Of a stretch of DNA of 64,000 nucleotides, positions 8,603-16,681 are shown in pieces. The DNA is from an uncultured Oscillospiraceae bacterium (lineage in GTDB: Bacteria; Bacillota; Clostridia; Oscillospirales; Oscillospiraceae). Made by a program: the position numbers and the translations under genes. Location: assembly GCA_910579965.1 (NCBI GenBank), contig CAJTWF010000001.1, positions 145,728 to 209,727 of the forward strand, in the 5' to 3' direction. Position 1 is the stretch's first letter, and the number at the start of each line of letters is the position of its first letter. The notes under the pieces are model-generated. The model did no database searches, had not been told where the DNA came from, and saw only the letters and a program-made list of their open reading frames with translations.

Positions 8603-9229
8603 ATGCCTGATTCCAACATCACCAAGAGAGCTCTGGCCCAGTCCCTCAAGGAGCTGATGGTCAAGCGCCCCTTCTCCAAAATCGGCGTCGCCGACATCTG
8701 TGAGAGCTGCGGCATGAGCAGAAAGAGCTTCTACTACCACTTCAAGGACAAATACGATCTGGTCCACTGGATCTTCGACGTGGAGTTCCTCCAGTCCATC
8801 CGCGGGCGGGAGCAGGAGAGCAGCTGGGAGCTCTTTCAGGCCCTGTGCGCCTATTTTTACCAGGAACGGGATTTTTATCGCTGCGCCATCCGGATCGAAG
8901 GGCAGAACTCCTTCCGGGAGTACTTCCAGGAGGTGACCGCGCCGGTGATCGAAACGGTGGTCGCGGATCTCTTTGCCGATACCGCGGACCGGGAGTTCTG
9001 CGTAACCTTCTTTGCCGACGCCATCCTCTCCGCCACCCTCCGCTGGCTGTCCAAGCCCCGGCCCGAGCCGCCGGAGGAGTACCTGGACCGGCTCCACCGC
9101 CTGCTGGTGCGGGGAGCCCGCCATTTGCTGGAGGACCTGGAGGGTCCGGCGGCCGGACAGGCCCCGGCGGAAGCGTCGGAGATTCGCGCTTCTGAGCGCA
9201 TACATACCGCCATAGAGAGACGGCCCTGA
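8603..9229 (+). CDS. TetR/AcrR-family transcriptional regulator (DhaS-like)
   Basis: A 208-residue DNA-binding protein. The N-terminal helix-turn-helix spans about residues 10-50 with IGVADICESCGMSRKSFYYH, the recognition-helix pattern of TetR proteins. The remainder matches the TetR C-terminal type found in DhaS-like regulators. The ATG at 8603 was chosen because the homologous region begins there. It is divergent from the DUF308 gene, so autoregulation and control of that gene are likely. Confidence 0.88.
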   Translation: MPDSNITKRALAQSLKELMVKRPFSKIGVADICESCGMSRKSFYYHFKDKYDLVHWIFDVEFLQSIRGREQESSWELFQALCAYFYQERDFYRCAIRIEGQNSFREYFQEVTAPVIETVVADLFADTADREFCVTFFADAILSATLRWLSKPRPEPPEEYLDRLHRLLVRGARHLLEDLEGPAAGQAPAEASEIRASERIHTAIERRP

Positions 9230-9243
9230 TCCAGGGCCGTCTC
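9217..9243 (+). terminator. Hairpin at the end of the TetR-type gene
   Basis: A 12-bp perfect stem (9217-9228 with 9232-9243) overlaps the stop codon. No clear T-run follows, so it may act on both strands between the convergent genes. Confidence 0.5.
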
Positions 9244-9282
9244 AGTCTGTCAGAGAACCGGGAGCCTCCCCGTCACAACCTA

Positions 9283-10350
9283 TCAGCTGATCTTCTCCCG
9301 CGCCGCCGGACGGCCCAGCAGCGCCCGCACAAACAGCGCCTCTCCCGCCTCCGCCGCCAGCTCCCGGCCGTCCCGGCAGACGGTGGGCCGCCCGTCCGGC
9401 AGCACACCGGCAAAGCAGGCGCTGCCGGAGATGATTTTGTCCACCAGGAGAATGTCGCTGTAGTAGTCAAAGACCAGCATGGGATACCGCTGCCGCTCCC
9501 AGGCGTCACGGGTGAACTCGCACAGCCGGGACCGGCCCGCCGCCGTACACCCCGGGCCCGCCAGCAGGAACACCACCGGCTCCTCCTCGTGCCGCAGCTC
9601 CTCCAGCCAGCTCTCCGCCTGCTCCACGTCCCCGTCCGCGGCGCACAGCCGCCAGAAGCCGCAGAGCCGGCGCTCCTCCCGGAGCTGGCCGGCGGCCTCC
9701 TGCCAGCCCTCTCCCCCCGCGTCCACCAATGTCATCACGTTGTCCAGCGCGCCCAGCTGGCCCATGGCCCGGGACACGGCTCCGGGCGATGAGAAGAGGA
9801 GAAACGCGCACAGGGGCGCGCCCTCCGCCAGCCTGGCGGCCGCCTCCAGAGCGGCCCGGTCCCCGTTTGTGTGGACAAAGTAGGTGTACACACCGGCCTC
9901 CTGGCCGCGGCGGACCAGCTCCGCCCAGTCCGCCGCAGCCCCGCCGCCCTCCATGCGGAGGGTGAGGGACCAGGGGATGTCCACGCCCCGGGCGGCCTCC
10001 AGGGACCGGATCCGGCGCGCTCCCACGGTCCAGCTCTGCCAGCCCACGTTGACGCCAAAGGTGGTCAGGCTGCGGCGGCTGGTCTCCCGGACCAGACGGC
10101 ACACCAGCTCATAGTAGGGGCAGTTCTCGTCCCGCAGCATCCCCTGCACAAGGCCCATATACTGCTTTTGAAACCGGCCCGTGGCCATCACCGCGCCGAT
10201 ATCCACCAGATTGCGGAGGCCCCGCTCCGGGTCCTCCGCGATTTTGCGGATGCTTCGGTCCACCAGGGACTCCACCACGGCTCTGGGAAAGGCGTTCGCT
10301 TTCACGCCGGCCCCACCGCCTTTCTTCCTTAAAATAGATAGCTCCAGCAT
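9283..10350 (-). CDS. Radical-SAM-like protein lacking the cysteine cluster (hypothetical)
   Basis: Function not assigned. The protein is 355 residues from the ATG at 10350; a GTG at 10305 with an AGGCGGT site is an alternative start. From family memory, its order of motifs (a helical start, NVGWQSWTVGARRIRSLEAA, GVDIPWSLTLRM, then WAELVRRGQEAGVYTYFV) parallels a clostridial radical-SAM family. Where that family has CX3CX2C, this protein has MEGGGAAADW and no cysteines. It would therefore be a degenerate, probably non-catalytic relative. It has no operon partner. Confidence 0.45.
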   Translation of the reverse strand: MLELSILRKKGGGAGVKANAFPRAVVESLVDRSIRKIAEDPERGLRNLVDIGAVMATGRFQKQYMGLVQGMLRDENCPYYELVCRLVRETSRRSLTTFGVNVGWQSWTVGARRIRSLEAARGVDIPWSLTLRMEGGGAAADWAELVRRGQEAGVYTYFVHTNGDRAALEAAARLAEGAPLCAFLLFSSPGAVSRAMGQLGALDNVMTLVDAGGEGWQEAAGQLREERRLCGFWRLCAADGDVEQAESWLEELRHEEEPVVFLLAGPGCTAAGRSRLCEFTRDAWERQRYPMLVFDYYSDILLVDKIISGSACFAGVLPDGRPTVCRDGRELAAEAGEALFVRALLGRPAAREKIS

Positions 10351-10486
10351 ACCGCTCTTTCCGGTCAATAGGAAGGGACAAAATCGCCGGTTTGTCCCAA
10401 AAAGGAGGACTTCCGGGGCGGAAGCCCTCCCTTCCCGCCGGAGGCCGCCGTAAGAAAATCTTAATATTTTCTTATACCATCCTCCC

Positions 10487-10515
10487 TTGCTTTGCCAGCG
10501 GCGGTCCTGTATAGT
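10487..10515 (+). promoter_or_regulatory. Promoter of the YtrA-type operon
   Basis: TTGCTT (10487-10492), a 17-base spacer and TATAGT (10510-10515) precede the small membrane peptide and regulator genes. Confidence 0.7.
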
Positions 10516-10518
10516 ATG

Positions 10519-10539
10519 TGTACTAGCAAAAGTAATACA
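10519..10539 (+). promoter_or_regulatory. Candidate GntR/YtrA operator
   Basis: The inverted repeat TGTACTA-7-TAATACA (one mismatch) lies just downstream of the -10 box, where a bound repressor would block transcription. Binding by the regulator encoded next is inferred. Confidence 0.55.
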
Positions 10540-10561
10540 GCTGTTGTGGAGGTGTTACCCT

Positions 10562-10648
10562 ATGAATGTCATCTATTTGCTGCTGCTGGGCGTGATCGGC
10601 ATGTTTGCCATGGTCTACGCCGGGGCGCTGCTGCTGCGAAGAAGTTAG
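10562..10648 (+). CDS. 28-residue membrane peptide
   Basis: A very short gene with an excellent ribosome site (GGAGGT, 8 bases before the ATG). It encodes MNVIYLLLLGVIGMFAMVYA and a basic tail ending LLRRS, a single transmembrane helix followed by positive charges. It is the first gene behind the operon promoter and sits 13 bases before the regulator start. It may be a small subunit of the ABC transporter or a leader peptide; neither can be decided from sequence. Confidence 0.55.
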   Translation: MNVIYLLLLGVIGMFAMVYAGALLLRRS

Positions 10649-10661
10649 GAGGCGAGTCTTT

Positions 10662-11033
10662 TTGCTGACACTGAACTACCGGGATTCCCGGCCCATTTAC
10701 GGCCAGATCAAGGACGGCCTGCGCCGGCTGATCGTCACCGGAGCCCTGGAGCCCGACGAGAAGCTGCCCAGCGTCCGGTCCATGGCCATGGACCTGGCCA
10801 TCAATCCCAACACCATCCAGCGGGCCTACGCCGAGCTGGAGGCCGAGGGCTTTATCTACTCCGTGCCGGGAAAGGGCAGCTTTGCCGCCCGGCGGCTGGG
10901 GGCCGGCGAGGCCCATGCGGCCCGCCGGGCCGCCCTGATGGAGCGCCTGCGGGAGCTGATCGCGGAGCTGCGGTATCTGAACGTAACGGACGGTGAGATC
11001 ATCGCGCTGATGAACGAGGGGGTGGCCCAATGA
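10662..11033 (+). CDS. GntR-family regulator, YtrA subfamily
   Basis: A 123-residue repressor with the short YtrA-type architecture: a winged helix (about residues 8-75) containing LPSVRSMAMDLAINPNTIQRAY (19 of the core visible as SVRSMAMDLAINPNTIQRA) and a small C-terminal dimerisation helix. The TTG start was chosen because homology begins there and TAGGAGG lies 9 bases upstream. Its stop overlaps the start of the ABC ATPase gene (ATGA). YtrA-type proteins repress their own ABC transporter operon, and the dyad at 10519-10539 is the likely site. Confidence 0.9.
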   Translation: MLTLNYRDSRPIYGQIKDGLRRLIVTGALEPDEKLPSVRSMAMDLAINPNTIQRAYAELEAEGFIYSVPGKGSFAARRLGAGEAHAARRAALMERLRELIAELRYLNVTDGEIIALMNEGVAQ

Positions 11034-11929
11034 TCGAGGTAAAGAGCGTCGTCAAGACCTTTGACGGCTTCACCGCCCTGGACGGGGCGGACATCACCGT
11101 GCCGGACAGCGGCGTGTACGGACTGGTGGGGCCCAACGGCGCGGGCAAGTCCACCGTCATCCGCCACATCACCGGCATCTACCGGCCCGACAGCGGGCAG
11201 GTGCTGGTGGAGGGGGAGCCGGTCTATGAGAACCCGGGGAAGAAGGCCCTCATTGCCGCCATTCCCGACGACTGGTACCACTTCCCCTCCGCCACCATCG
11301 CGGACATGATGCGCTTCTACCGGGGCTTCTACCCGGCCTTTGACATGGCCCGGTACGAGAAGTTCAAGGAGGTCTTCGCCCTGCCGGAGAAGAGCCCCAT
11401 CCGCCGCATGAGCAAGGGCATGCAGAAGCAGGCCGCCTTCTGGCTGACCATGTGCTGCCGGCCCAGATATCTCATCCTGGACGAGCCCGTGGACGGGCTG
11501 GACCCGGTGATGCGCCGGCAGGTGTGGAGCCTGATGATGAGCGATGTCAGCGAGCACGGCACCACCGTGCTGGTGTCCTCCCACAACCTGCGGGAGCTGG
11601 AGGACGTGTGTGACCACGTGGGCATCATGAACAAGGGCCGGGTGCTGCTGGAGCGGAGTCTGAGCGATCTTCAGGATAACATTGTCAAGCTCCAGGCGGT
11701 CTGGCGCACCGGGGAGGTGCCCGTGCTGCCCGGCCAGCTCCAGGTGCTCCACACCTCCCACGTGGGACGGGTGTACACCTATATTGTCCGGGGCCGGGCC
11801 GAGGATGTGACAGGCCGGCTGGAGCAGTTCAAGCCCCTCATGCTGGAGGCCCTGCCCCTGAGCCTGGAGGAGATCTTTATCTATGAGCTGGGAGGTGAGC
11901 AGTATGCTGTCAAAGAGATCATTCTTTAA
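11030..11929 (+). CDS. ABC transporter ATP-binding protein
   Basis: A 299-residue cytoplasmic ATPase. Walker A is GPNGAGKS near residue 34, the signature is the variant RMSKGMQKQ, Walker B is YLILDEPVDGLDP and the switch histidine is in SSHNLRELED. The signature lacks the usual LSGGQ form, as is common in this subfamily. Its start overlaps the regulator stop, and its C-terminal coding region overlaps the permease start. It is part of a YtrA-type exporter operon whose substrate is unknown. Confidence 0.93.
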   Translation: MIEVKSVVKTFDGFTALDGADITVPDSGVYGLVGPNGAGKSTVIRHITGIYRPDSGQVLVEGEPVYENPGKKALIAAIPDDWYHFPSATIADMMRFYRGFYPAFDMARYEKFKEVFALPEKSPIRRMSKGMQKQAAFWLTMCCRPRYLILDEPVDGLDPVMRRQVWSLMMSDVSEHGTTVLVSSHNLRELEDVCDHVGIMNKGRVLLERSLSDLQDNIVKLQAVWRTGEVPVLPGQLQVLHTSHVGRVYTYIVRGRAEDVTGRLEQFKPLMLEALPLSLEEIFIYELGGEQYAVKEIIL

Positions 11930-13781
11930 TCGGACCCTGTTCCGGAAAAATCTGACTCGCTTCTGGCCCCTGTGGGGCGGCGCAGCCCTGGCGGGGGCCA
12001 TGGTGCCCCTGTACCTTCTGCTGGCCCTGCTGGGGATGCCCGATGCCAACGTGTCCGTCCGGGACTTCGGCTACGCCCTCTATGCCACGGATGTGTACGC
12101 GGTTCCCGCTGTCACAGCGGGGTACGCCATTCTCTGCGCCATGGCGGTGTGGGGCTACCTGTACAACAGCCGGAGCGTGGGGCTGATGCACACCCTGCCC
12201 GTGGACCGGACGGGGCTCTTTGTGACCAACACCCTCTCAGGGCTGGCCATGATGCTCATCCCCTACGCCGTTGTGGGGACGTTCAGCTGCCTCATCGCCC
12301 TGTTCTGGGGATTTTTCGATCTGGCGGCGGTGATGAACACGGTGCTGGCCGTGGCCTTCATGACCCTGCTCTTCTTCGGCCTGGCCACCTTCTGCGCCAT
12401 GCTGACGGGCCACGTGTTCATGCTGCCGGTGCTCTACCTGCTGATGAACTTTTTGGCGCCCCTGCTGGAGGTGCTGGCGGCCAGCCTATCGGAGATGTTC
12501 CTGGTGGGCGTCGGCTTTAACGACTTCGCCCTGACCGAGCTCCTCTCGCCCATCCTTGCCATCTACCACCGCTTTTCCTACGGCGTGGAGCCGGTAGAGA
12601 ACGGGGAGGGCGCGCCATACCTCATCGGCCTCTGGGTGGTGGCCCTCTATGCCCTGGTAGGGCTGGTCCTGCTGGCGCTGGCGTGGCTGCTCTGCCGCCG
12701 CCGCCACAGCGAGCGGGCCGGGGACGTGGTGGCCTTCCGGTGGCTACGGCCCGTGTTCCGCTACGGCACGGCCCTTTTGAGCGGCCTGACCCTGGGCCGC
12801 CTGCTCTACGAGCTGCTGCGCATGGCCCTGTTCCACTATCGGGACTACGCCCTCGTGATCCCGGTGTGGGTGTGCATGGCCCTGGCCGGCGTGCTGGGGT
12901 ACTATGTGGCCTCCATGCTGCTGGAGAAGTCCCTGCGGGTATTCCGGGGCAGTCTGCCCGGGGTGGCTGCGGTGTGCGTGGGCGCGGCGCTGGTGTGCGG
13001 GACCGTCAGTATGGACGTCTTCGGCGCGGAGCGGTGGGTGCCGGACCCGTCGGAGGTGGAGATGGTGTATCTGGGGGACTACGAGGTCCAGTTTTCCGCT
13101 GACCAGACGGAGCCGGAGAAGCTCCAGCAGATCATCGACATCCACCGGGCCATTGTGGAGGACCGGAACTACATCCGGGACGGCCGGCACGACACCTATC
13201 AGAGCGGGAAGTGCGTCAGCCGGTGGATCAATCTGCACTACACCCTCCGGAACGGCAGGACTGTGAGCCGGGGCTACAATCTGTGGGTCACAGCGGACCG
13301 GGCGGCGGATCCGTCCACCTATGACGGTATGCTGCTGACGCTGTACACCCAGGATTCCACGGCCCAGGACCGGGTGAAGATCCCGGATAACGGGGAGCTG
13401 CGCAGCGTGTATATCTACAACTACAATGATAACGGCGAGATGGCCAGCCGGCCGGAGGTGGAGAACCTGGCCGTATACGACGCCCTCCTCCAGGACGCGG
13501 CGGAGGGGAACGTGCCCGGCTATGACCTGCTCCGGGAGAGCTCGGGGAGCTACAGCCAGCTCGGTATGGAGCTGGAGTACCGCTCCTGGAAAAGGGATGG
13601 CTATGTCCACACCTACAAGCAGATCGAGGTCTACCCCACCATGACCCACACCCTGGAGAAGCTCATCGAACTGGGATACGTGACCGAGGCGGAGATCAGC
13701 CAGTGGAACCAGGAGATGGCGCTGGAGGACGGCGGGCCCATCCCTGCGGATACCGTGGTCCGGAGCGGAGCGGTGCAGTAG
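11904..13781 (+). CDS. ABC-2 type permease with extracellular C-terminal domain (DUF6449-like)
   Basis: A 625-residue membrane partner of the preceding ATPase. About twelve hydrophobic segments fill the first two thirds, and the last 250 residues (from about residue 370) form a polar domain predicted outside the membrane. The ATG at 11904 was chosen because GGGAGGTGAG lies directly upstream. It overlaps the ATPase gene by 26 bases. The polar domain resembles DUF6449, found in permeases next to YtrA-type regulators. Substrate unknown; cell-envelope stress or peptide export is a guess from family context. Confidence 0.85.
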   Translation: MLSKRSFFNRTLFRKNLTRFWPLWGGAALAGAMVPLYLLLALLGMPDANVSVRDFGYALYATDVYAVPAVTAGYAILCAMAVWGYLYNSRSVGLMHTLPVDRTGLFVTNTLSGLAMMLIPYAVVGTFSCLIALFWGFFDLAAVMNTVLAVAFMTLLFFGLATFCAMLTGHVFMLPVLYLLMNFLAPLLEVLAASLSEMFLVGVGFNDFALTELLSPILAIYHRFSYGVEPVENGEGAPYLIGLWVVALYALVGLVLLALAWLLCRRRHSERAGDVVAFRWLRPVFRYGTALLSGLTLGRLLYELLRMALFHYRDYALVIPVWVCMALAGVLGYYVASMLLEKSLRVFRGSLPGVAAVCVGAALVCGTVSMDVFGAERWVPDPSEVEMVYLGDYEVQFSADQTEPEKLQQIIDIHRAIVEDRNYIRDGRHDTYQSGKCVSRWINLHYTLRNGRTVSRGYNLWVTADRAADPSTYDGMLLTLYTQDSTAQDRVKIPDNGELRSVYIYNYNDNGEMASRPEVENLAVYDALLQDAAEGNVPGYDLLRESSGSYSQLGMELEYRSWKRDGYVHTYKQIEVYPTMTHTLEKLIELGYVTEAEISQWNQEMALEDGGPIPADTVVRSGAVQ

Positions 13782-13844
13782 GGCCAGTTATCCAACAAGC
13801 CCCAGCCGGGCGGGCCGGAATGGCTACAATGTGAAAATTTCCTA

Positions 13845-14150
13845 TTGCCGAAACCGCCCGATTGTGGTATGATGCAAAAAGAAGTTTGTCCCCCCCTGTG
13901 CATGGAGGGCAAATTCACGGGACCTCCCTGGGGGCCCCGGAGCGGGCCGCCGCCCGGAAAGCCGCCGGACGCTCTGCCGTCCCGGCCGAACAGGGACGCG
14001 CCTCGCCGGGCTAACTAGCCGGAGTCGGGCGGACCCGCCTCCGTCCGGACAGGACGGCGGACCGGACAGCGGCCGTCCGGACAGCGCACCCGCTCAAAAA
14101 TCGTGTACCCAGAAGCCCCCGCGGCCGGAGACGGCGGCGGGGGCTTGTTT
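13845..14150 (+). ncRNA. Probable structured RNA upstream of proC
   Basis: The 467-base gap before proC has no convincing gene. A strong promoter (TTGCCG 13845-13850, 17 bases, TATGAT 13868-13873) is followed by about 240 GC-rich bases with many inverted repeats, including the palindrome GTCCGGAC twice (near 14045 and 14072). It ends in a hairpin with a 9-bp stem (14114-14122 with 14137-14145) and TTGTTT. A promoter, a folded body and a terminator within 300 bases are what a small RNA gene shows. It lacks visible motifs of RNase P RNA, tmRNA, SRP RNA or the common riboswitches. It could also be a leader that controls proC. Confidence 0.5.
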
Positions 14151-14248
14151 CGTGATCGGGGCTATCGCTTTTCCTGTTGATTGGTTTTCTTTGTTCACGG
14201 GGAAAAGCGGTGACCGCTGAAATTTGGAAATCATAAGGAGCAACCAGC

Positions 14249-15061
14249 ATGGCAGCATACAAATTCACATTCATCGGCACCGGAAACATGGGCGGAGCCC
14301 TGGCCCGGGCGGCGGCCAAGTCCCTCCCCGGGGCGGAGATCCTCCTGTCCAACCGCACCCCCGCCAAGGCGGAGGCCCTGGCCCGGGAGCTGGGCTGCGC
14401 CGCCGGCACAGCGGAGCAGGCGGCCAGGGAGGGGGCCTATATCTTCCTGGGGGTCAAGCCCCAGATGATGGGGGGACTGCTGGCGGACGTCGCCCCGGTG
14501 CTGGCGGCCCGGCAGGACCGATTCGTGCTGGTGACCATGGCCGCCGGGCTCACCATGGCCCGCATTGCGGAGATGGCCGGCGGGGACTGGCCCGTCATCC
14601 GCATCATGCCCAACACCCCCTGCGCCGTGGGGGCCGGGGTGGTGCTCTGCGACGCCAATCCCCTGGTGACGGCCCGGGAGCTGGAGGATTTTTCCGCCGC
14701 CCTGGCCGGCGCGGGGGTCATTGACCGGCTGGACGAGAGCCTCATCGACGGGGCCTGTGCCCTGACCGGGTGCGGCCCGGCCTTTGTCTGCCAGTTCATC
14801 GAGGCTCTGGCCGACGGCGGCGTGGCCTGCGGCCTCTCCCGGCAGAAGGCGCTCCTCTACGCGGCCCAGATGGCGGAGGGCACGGCCCGGCTCATGCTTG
14901 CCACCGGCCAGCACCCCGGGGAGATGAAGGACGCGGTCTGCTCCCCCGGCGGCTCCACCATCGCCGGGGTCTACGCCCTGGAGCGGGGCGGCGTGCGGGC
15001 GGCCGCCATGGAGGCGGTGATGGCCGCCGAGGCCAGGAATCGGGAGCTGGGGCGGCGGTAG
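14249..15061 (+). CDS. proC: Pyrroline-5-carboxylate reductase
   Basis: Catalyses the last step of proline synthesis, NAD(P)H-dependent reduction of pyrroline-5-carboxylate, in the cytoplasm. The 270-residue protein has the N-terminal Rossmann motif FIGTGNMGGALA and the C-terminal ProC signature around SPGGSTIAGVYALERGGVR. Length is normal. AAGGAG precedes the ATG. Its stop codon directly abuts the stop of the convergent oxidoreductase gene with no gap. Confidence 0.96.
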   Translation: MAAYKFTFIGTGNMGGALARAAAKSLPGAEILLSNRTPAKAEALARELGCAAGTAEQAAREGAYIFLGVKPQMMGGLLADVAPVLAARQDRFVLVTMAAGLTMARIAEMAGGDWPVIRIMPNTPCAVGAGVVLCDANPLVTARELEDFSAALAGAGVIDRLDESLIDGACALTGCGPAFVCQFIEALADGGVACGLSRQKALLYAAQMAEGTARLMLATGQHPGEMKDAVCSPGGSTIAGVYALERGGVRAAAMEAVMAAEARNRELGRR

Positions 15062-16342
15062 CTACCGGAAGTCCGCCAGCGTCACGGTCTCGCCGCCCCG
15101 GAGGCGGGAGGCCTCGGCGGCCAGGGCCATGACGTGGCTCTCCACCGACGCGTCGATGCCGGTGAGGCTCTCCGTGCCGCCGGTCTCGATCAGGCGGCAG
15201 AACTGCTCGATGAGCCCCGCGTCCCCTCCGCCGTGTCCGGCGAATTCGCTCTTGCTGCCGTCTAAGGATATCACCCGCTCCTCTTCGCCAAACCGGCGCA
15301 GGAGCAGGGTGTTTTTCTCCATGTCCCCCTCAATCTCCCCCTCTGTGCCGGTGAGCTTGATGGACCGGCGGCAGGTCTCGGTGAAGGCGGTCATGGTGAA
15401 GGTGGCGCAGACGCCGTTGGCAAAGGTCATGTTCACCGTCTGGCGGTCCACCACGTCGTTGTCGCAGCGGTACACGCACCGGCCGTAGGGCCCTGTCCGC
15501 AGCGCGGCGTAGAGCTTTTCCTCCGTGGGCGGTCCCCCGGCCACCACAGTGTTGGGCCAGCCGTCCTTCCCCTGCCGGAGCCCGCAGTGGGGGCCGTCTA
15601 AGTAGATCCTCTCCGCGTCGTAGAGGCAGCGCTCCCTGCACAGGCAGCCGTCCAGGCACCGCTCCGCCGCGCCCTCGGGGGCGTTCTCCGGCCGGAAGTG
15701 GTCCAGGGAGCCAAAGCTCTGGATCTTCAGGCACCGGTCCCCGGCCAGCCAGCGGAGAATGTCCATATCGTGGCAGCTCTTTTGGAGGATCATGGGGCTG
15801 GTCTCGCCGGAGCGCCGCCAGTTGCCCCGGACGAAGCTGTGGGCGTGGTGCCAGTATCCCACGTGCTCCACCGCGTCGATAGTCGCCAGCCGGCCGATCT
15901 CCCCCCGCCGCACCAGCGCCTCCAGGGCCGCGTAGAAGGGGGTGTAGCGCAGAACATGGCACACGACGACGGTTTTCCCGGTCTCCCTGGCCTTATCCAG
16001 CAGGCGGCGGCACTCCGCGAGATCCGGGGAGATGGGCTTTTCCAGCAGGATGTGGTACCCCTTGTCCAGGGCCCGCAGAGCGGCGGGGACATGCTGGCGG
16101 TCCTGGGTGGCGATGAGCATTACGTCCGCCAGCTTCGGCTGGTCCAGAAGCTCCTGGTCAGAGGAAAAGCACCTGTCCTCCGGCACGCCGTACGCCTCCC
16201 GCAGCAGCGCCAGCCGGCCCGGCCGGCAGTCCGCCCCGGCCACGATCCGCATCCTGTCCGGGTGGTTTTTCTGATAGACGGCATAGGCGTCCAGTCCGCG
16301 GCTGCCGCAGCCGCAGATGGCAAAGGTGATGGGTTTTGTCAT
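15062..16342 (-). CDS. Gfo/Idh/MocA-family oxidoreductase
   Basis: An NAD(P)-dependent sugar or cyclitol dehydrogenase of the Gfo/Idh/MocA family, 426 residues. The Rossmann start is FAICGCGSRGLDAYA, the EKP catalytic motif is in HILLEKPISPDLAEC, and a central substrate domain follows. Several cysteines cluster in the middle (CLDGCLCRERCLYDAERIY), as in family members with a metal-binding insertion. The ATG at 16342 follows GGGGAGGAAC. The substrate cannot be predicted. No sugar transport genes are adjacent. Confidence 0.88.
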   Translation of the reverse strand: MTKPITFAICGCGSRGLDAYAVYQKNHPDRMRIVAGADCRPGRLALLREAYGVPEDRCFSSDQELLDQPKLADVMLIATQDRQHVPAALRALDKGYHILLEKPISPDLAECRRLLDKARETGKTVVVCHVLRYTPFYAALEALVRRGEIGRLATIDAVEHVGYWHHAHSFVRGNWRRSGETSPMILQKSCHDMDILRWLAGDRCLKIQSFGSLDHFRPENAPEGAAERCLDGCLCRERCLYDAERIYLDGPHCGLRQGKDGWPNTVVAGGPPTEEKLYAALRTGPYGRCVYRCDNDVVDRQTVNMTFANGVCATFTMTAFTETCRRSIKLTGTEGEIEGDMEKNTLLLRRFGEEERVISLDGSKSEFAGHGGGDAGLIEQFCRLIETGGTESLTGIDASVESHVMALAAEASRLRGGETVTLADFR

Positions 16343-16525
16343 GGTAGTTCCTCCCCTCATATTCGGCGCTTAGGTCTGCCAGCAGTATAGCAGATCCGGG
16401 AAAAAATAGCAATCAGGAATGGGGGGCGCGGCAGGTTGTGTACCCATCTGCCTGCGGACGGCGCCGGCGCAGCAGTTAATATGCGTTAACTGCGCATTTG
16501 GACACGCCTATCAGCAATTTTCCCC

Positions 16526-16555
16526 TTTACAGATACCGCCTGTTTATGGCATAAT
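16526..16555 (+). promoter_or_regulatory. prfB promoter
   Basis: TTTACA (16526-16531), an 18-base spacer and CATAAT (16550-16555) lie about 125 bases before prfB. Confidence 0.5.
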
Positions 16556-16681
16556 ATCCGCAGGGAGCCGGAGCGCCGCATCCGGCCCGGAGAAAGACTA
16601 CAAGAAGGAATGGAGAATCCTGCTATGTGACGAGAGAGAAGGCGACTGACAAAAACGATAACGACAAATGGAGGATTCACC

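Noticed and set aside
13880..14110. RNase P RNA, SRP RNA or a cobalamin-type riboswitch before proC
   Set aside because: Conserved core motifs of these RNAs were looked for and not found.
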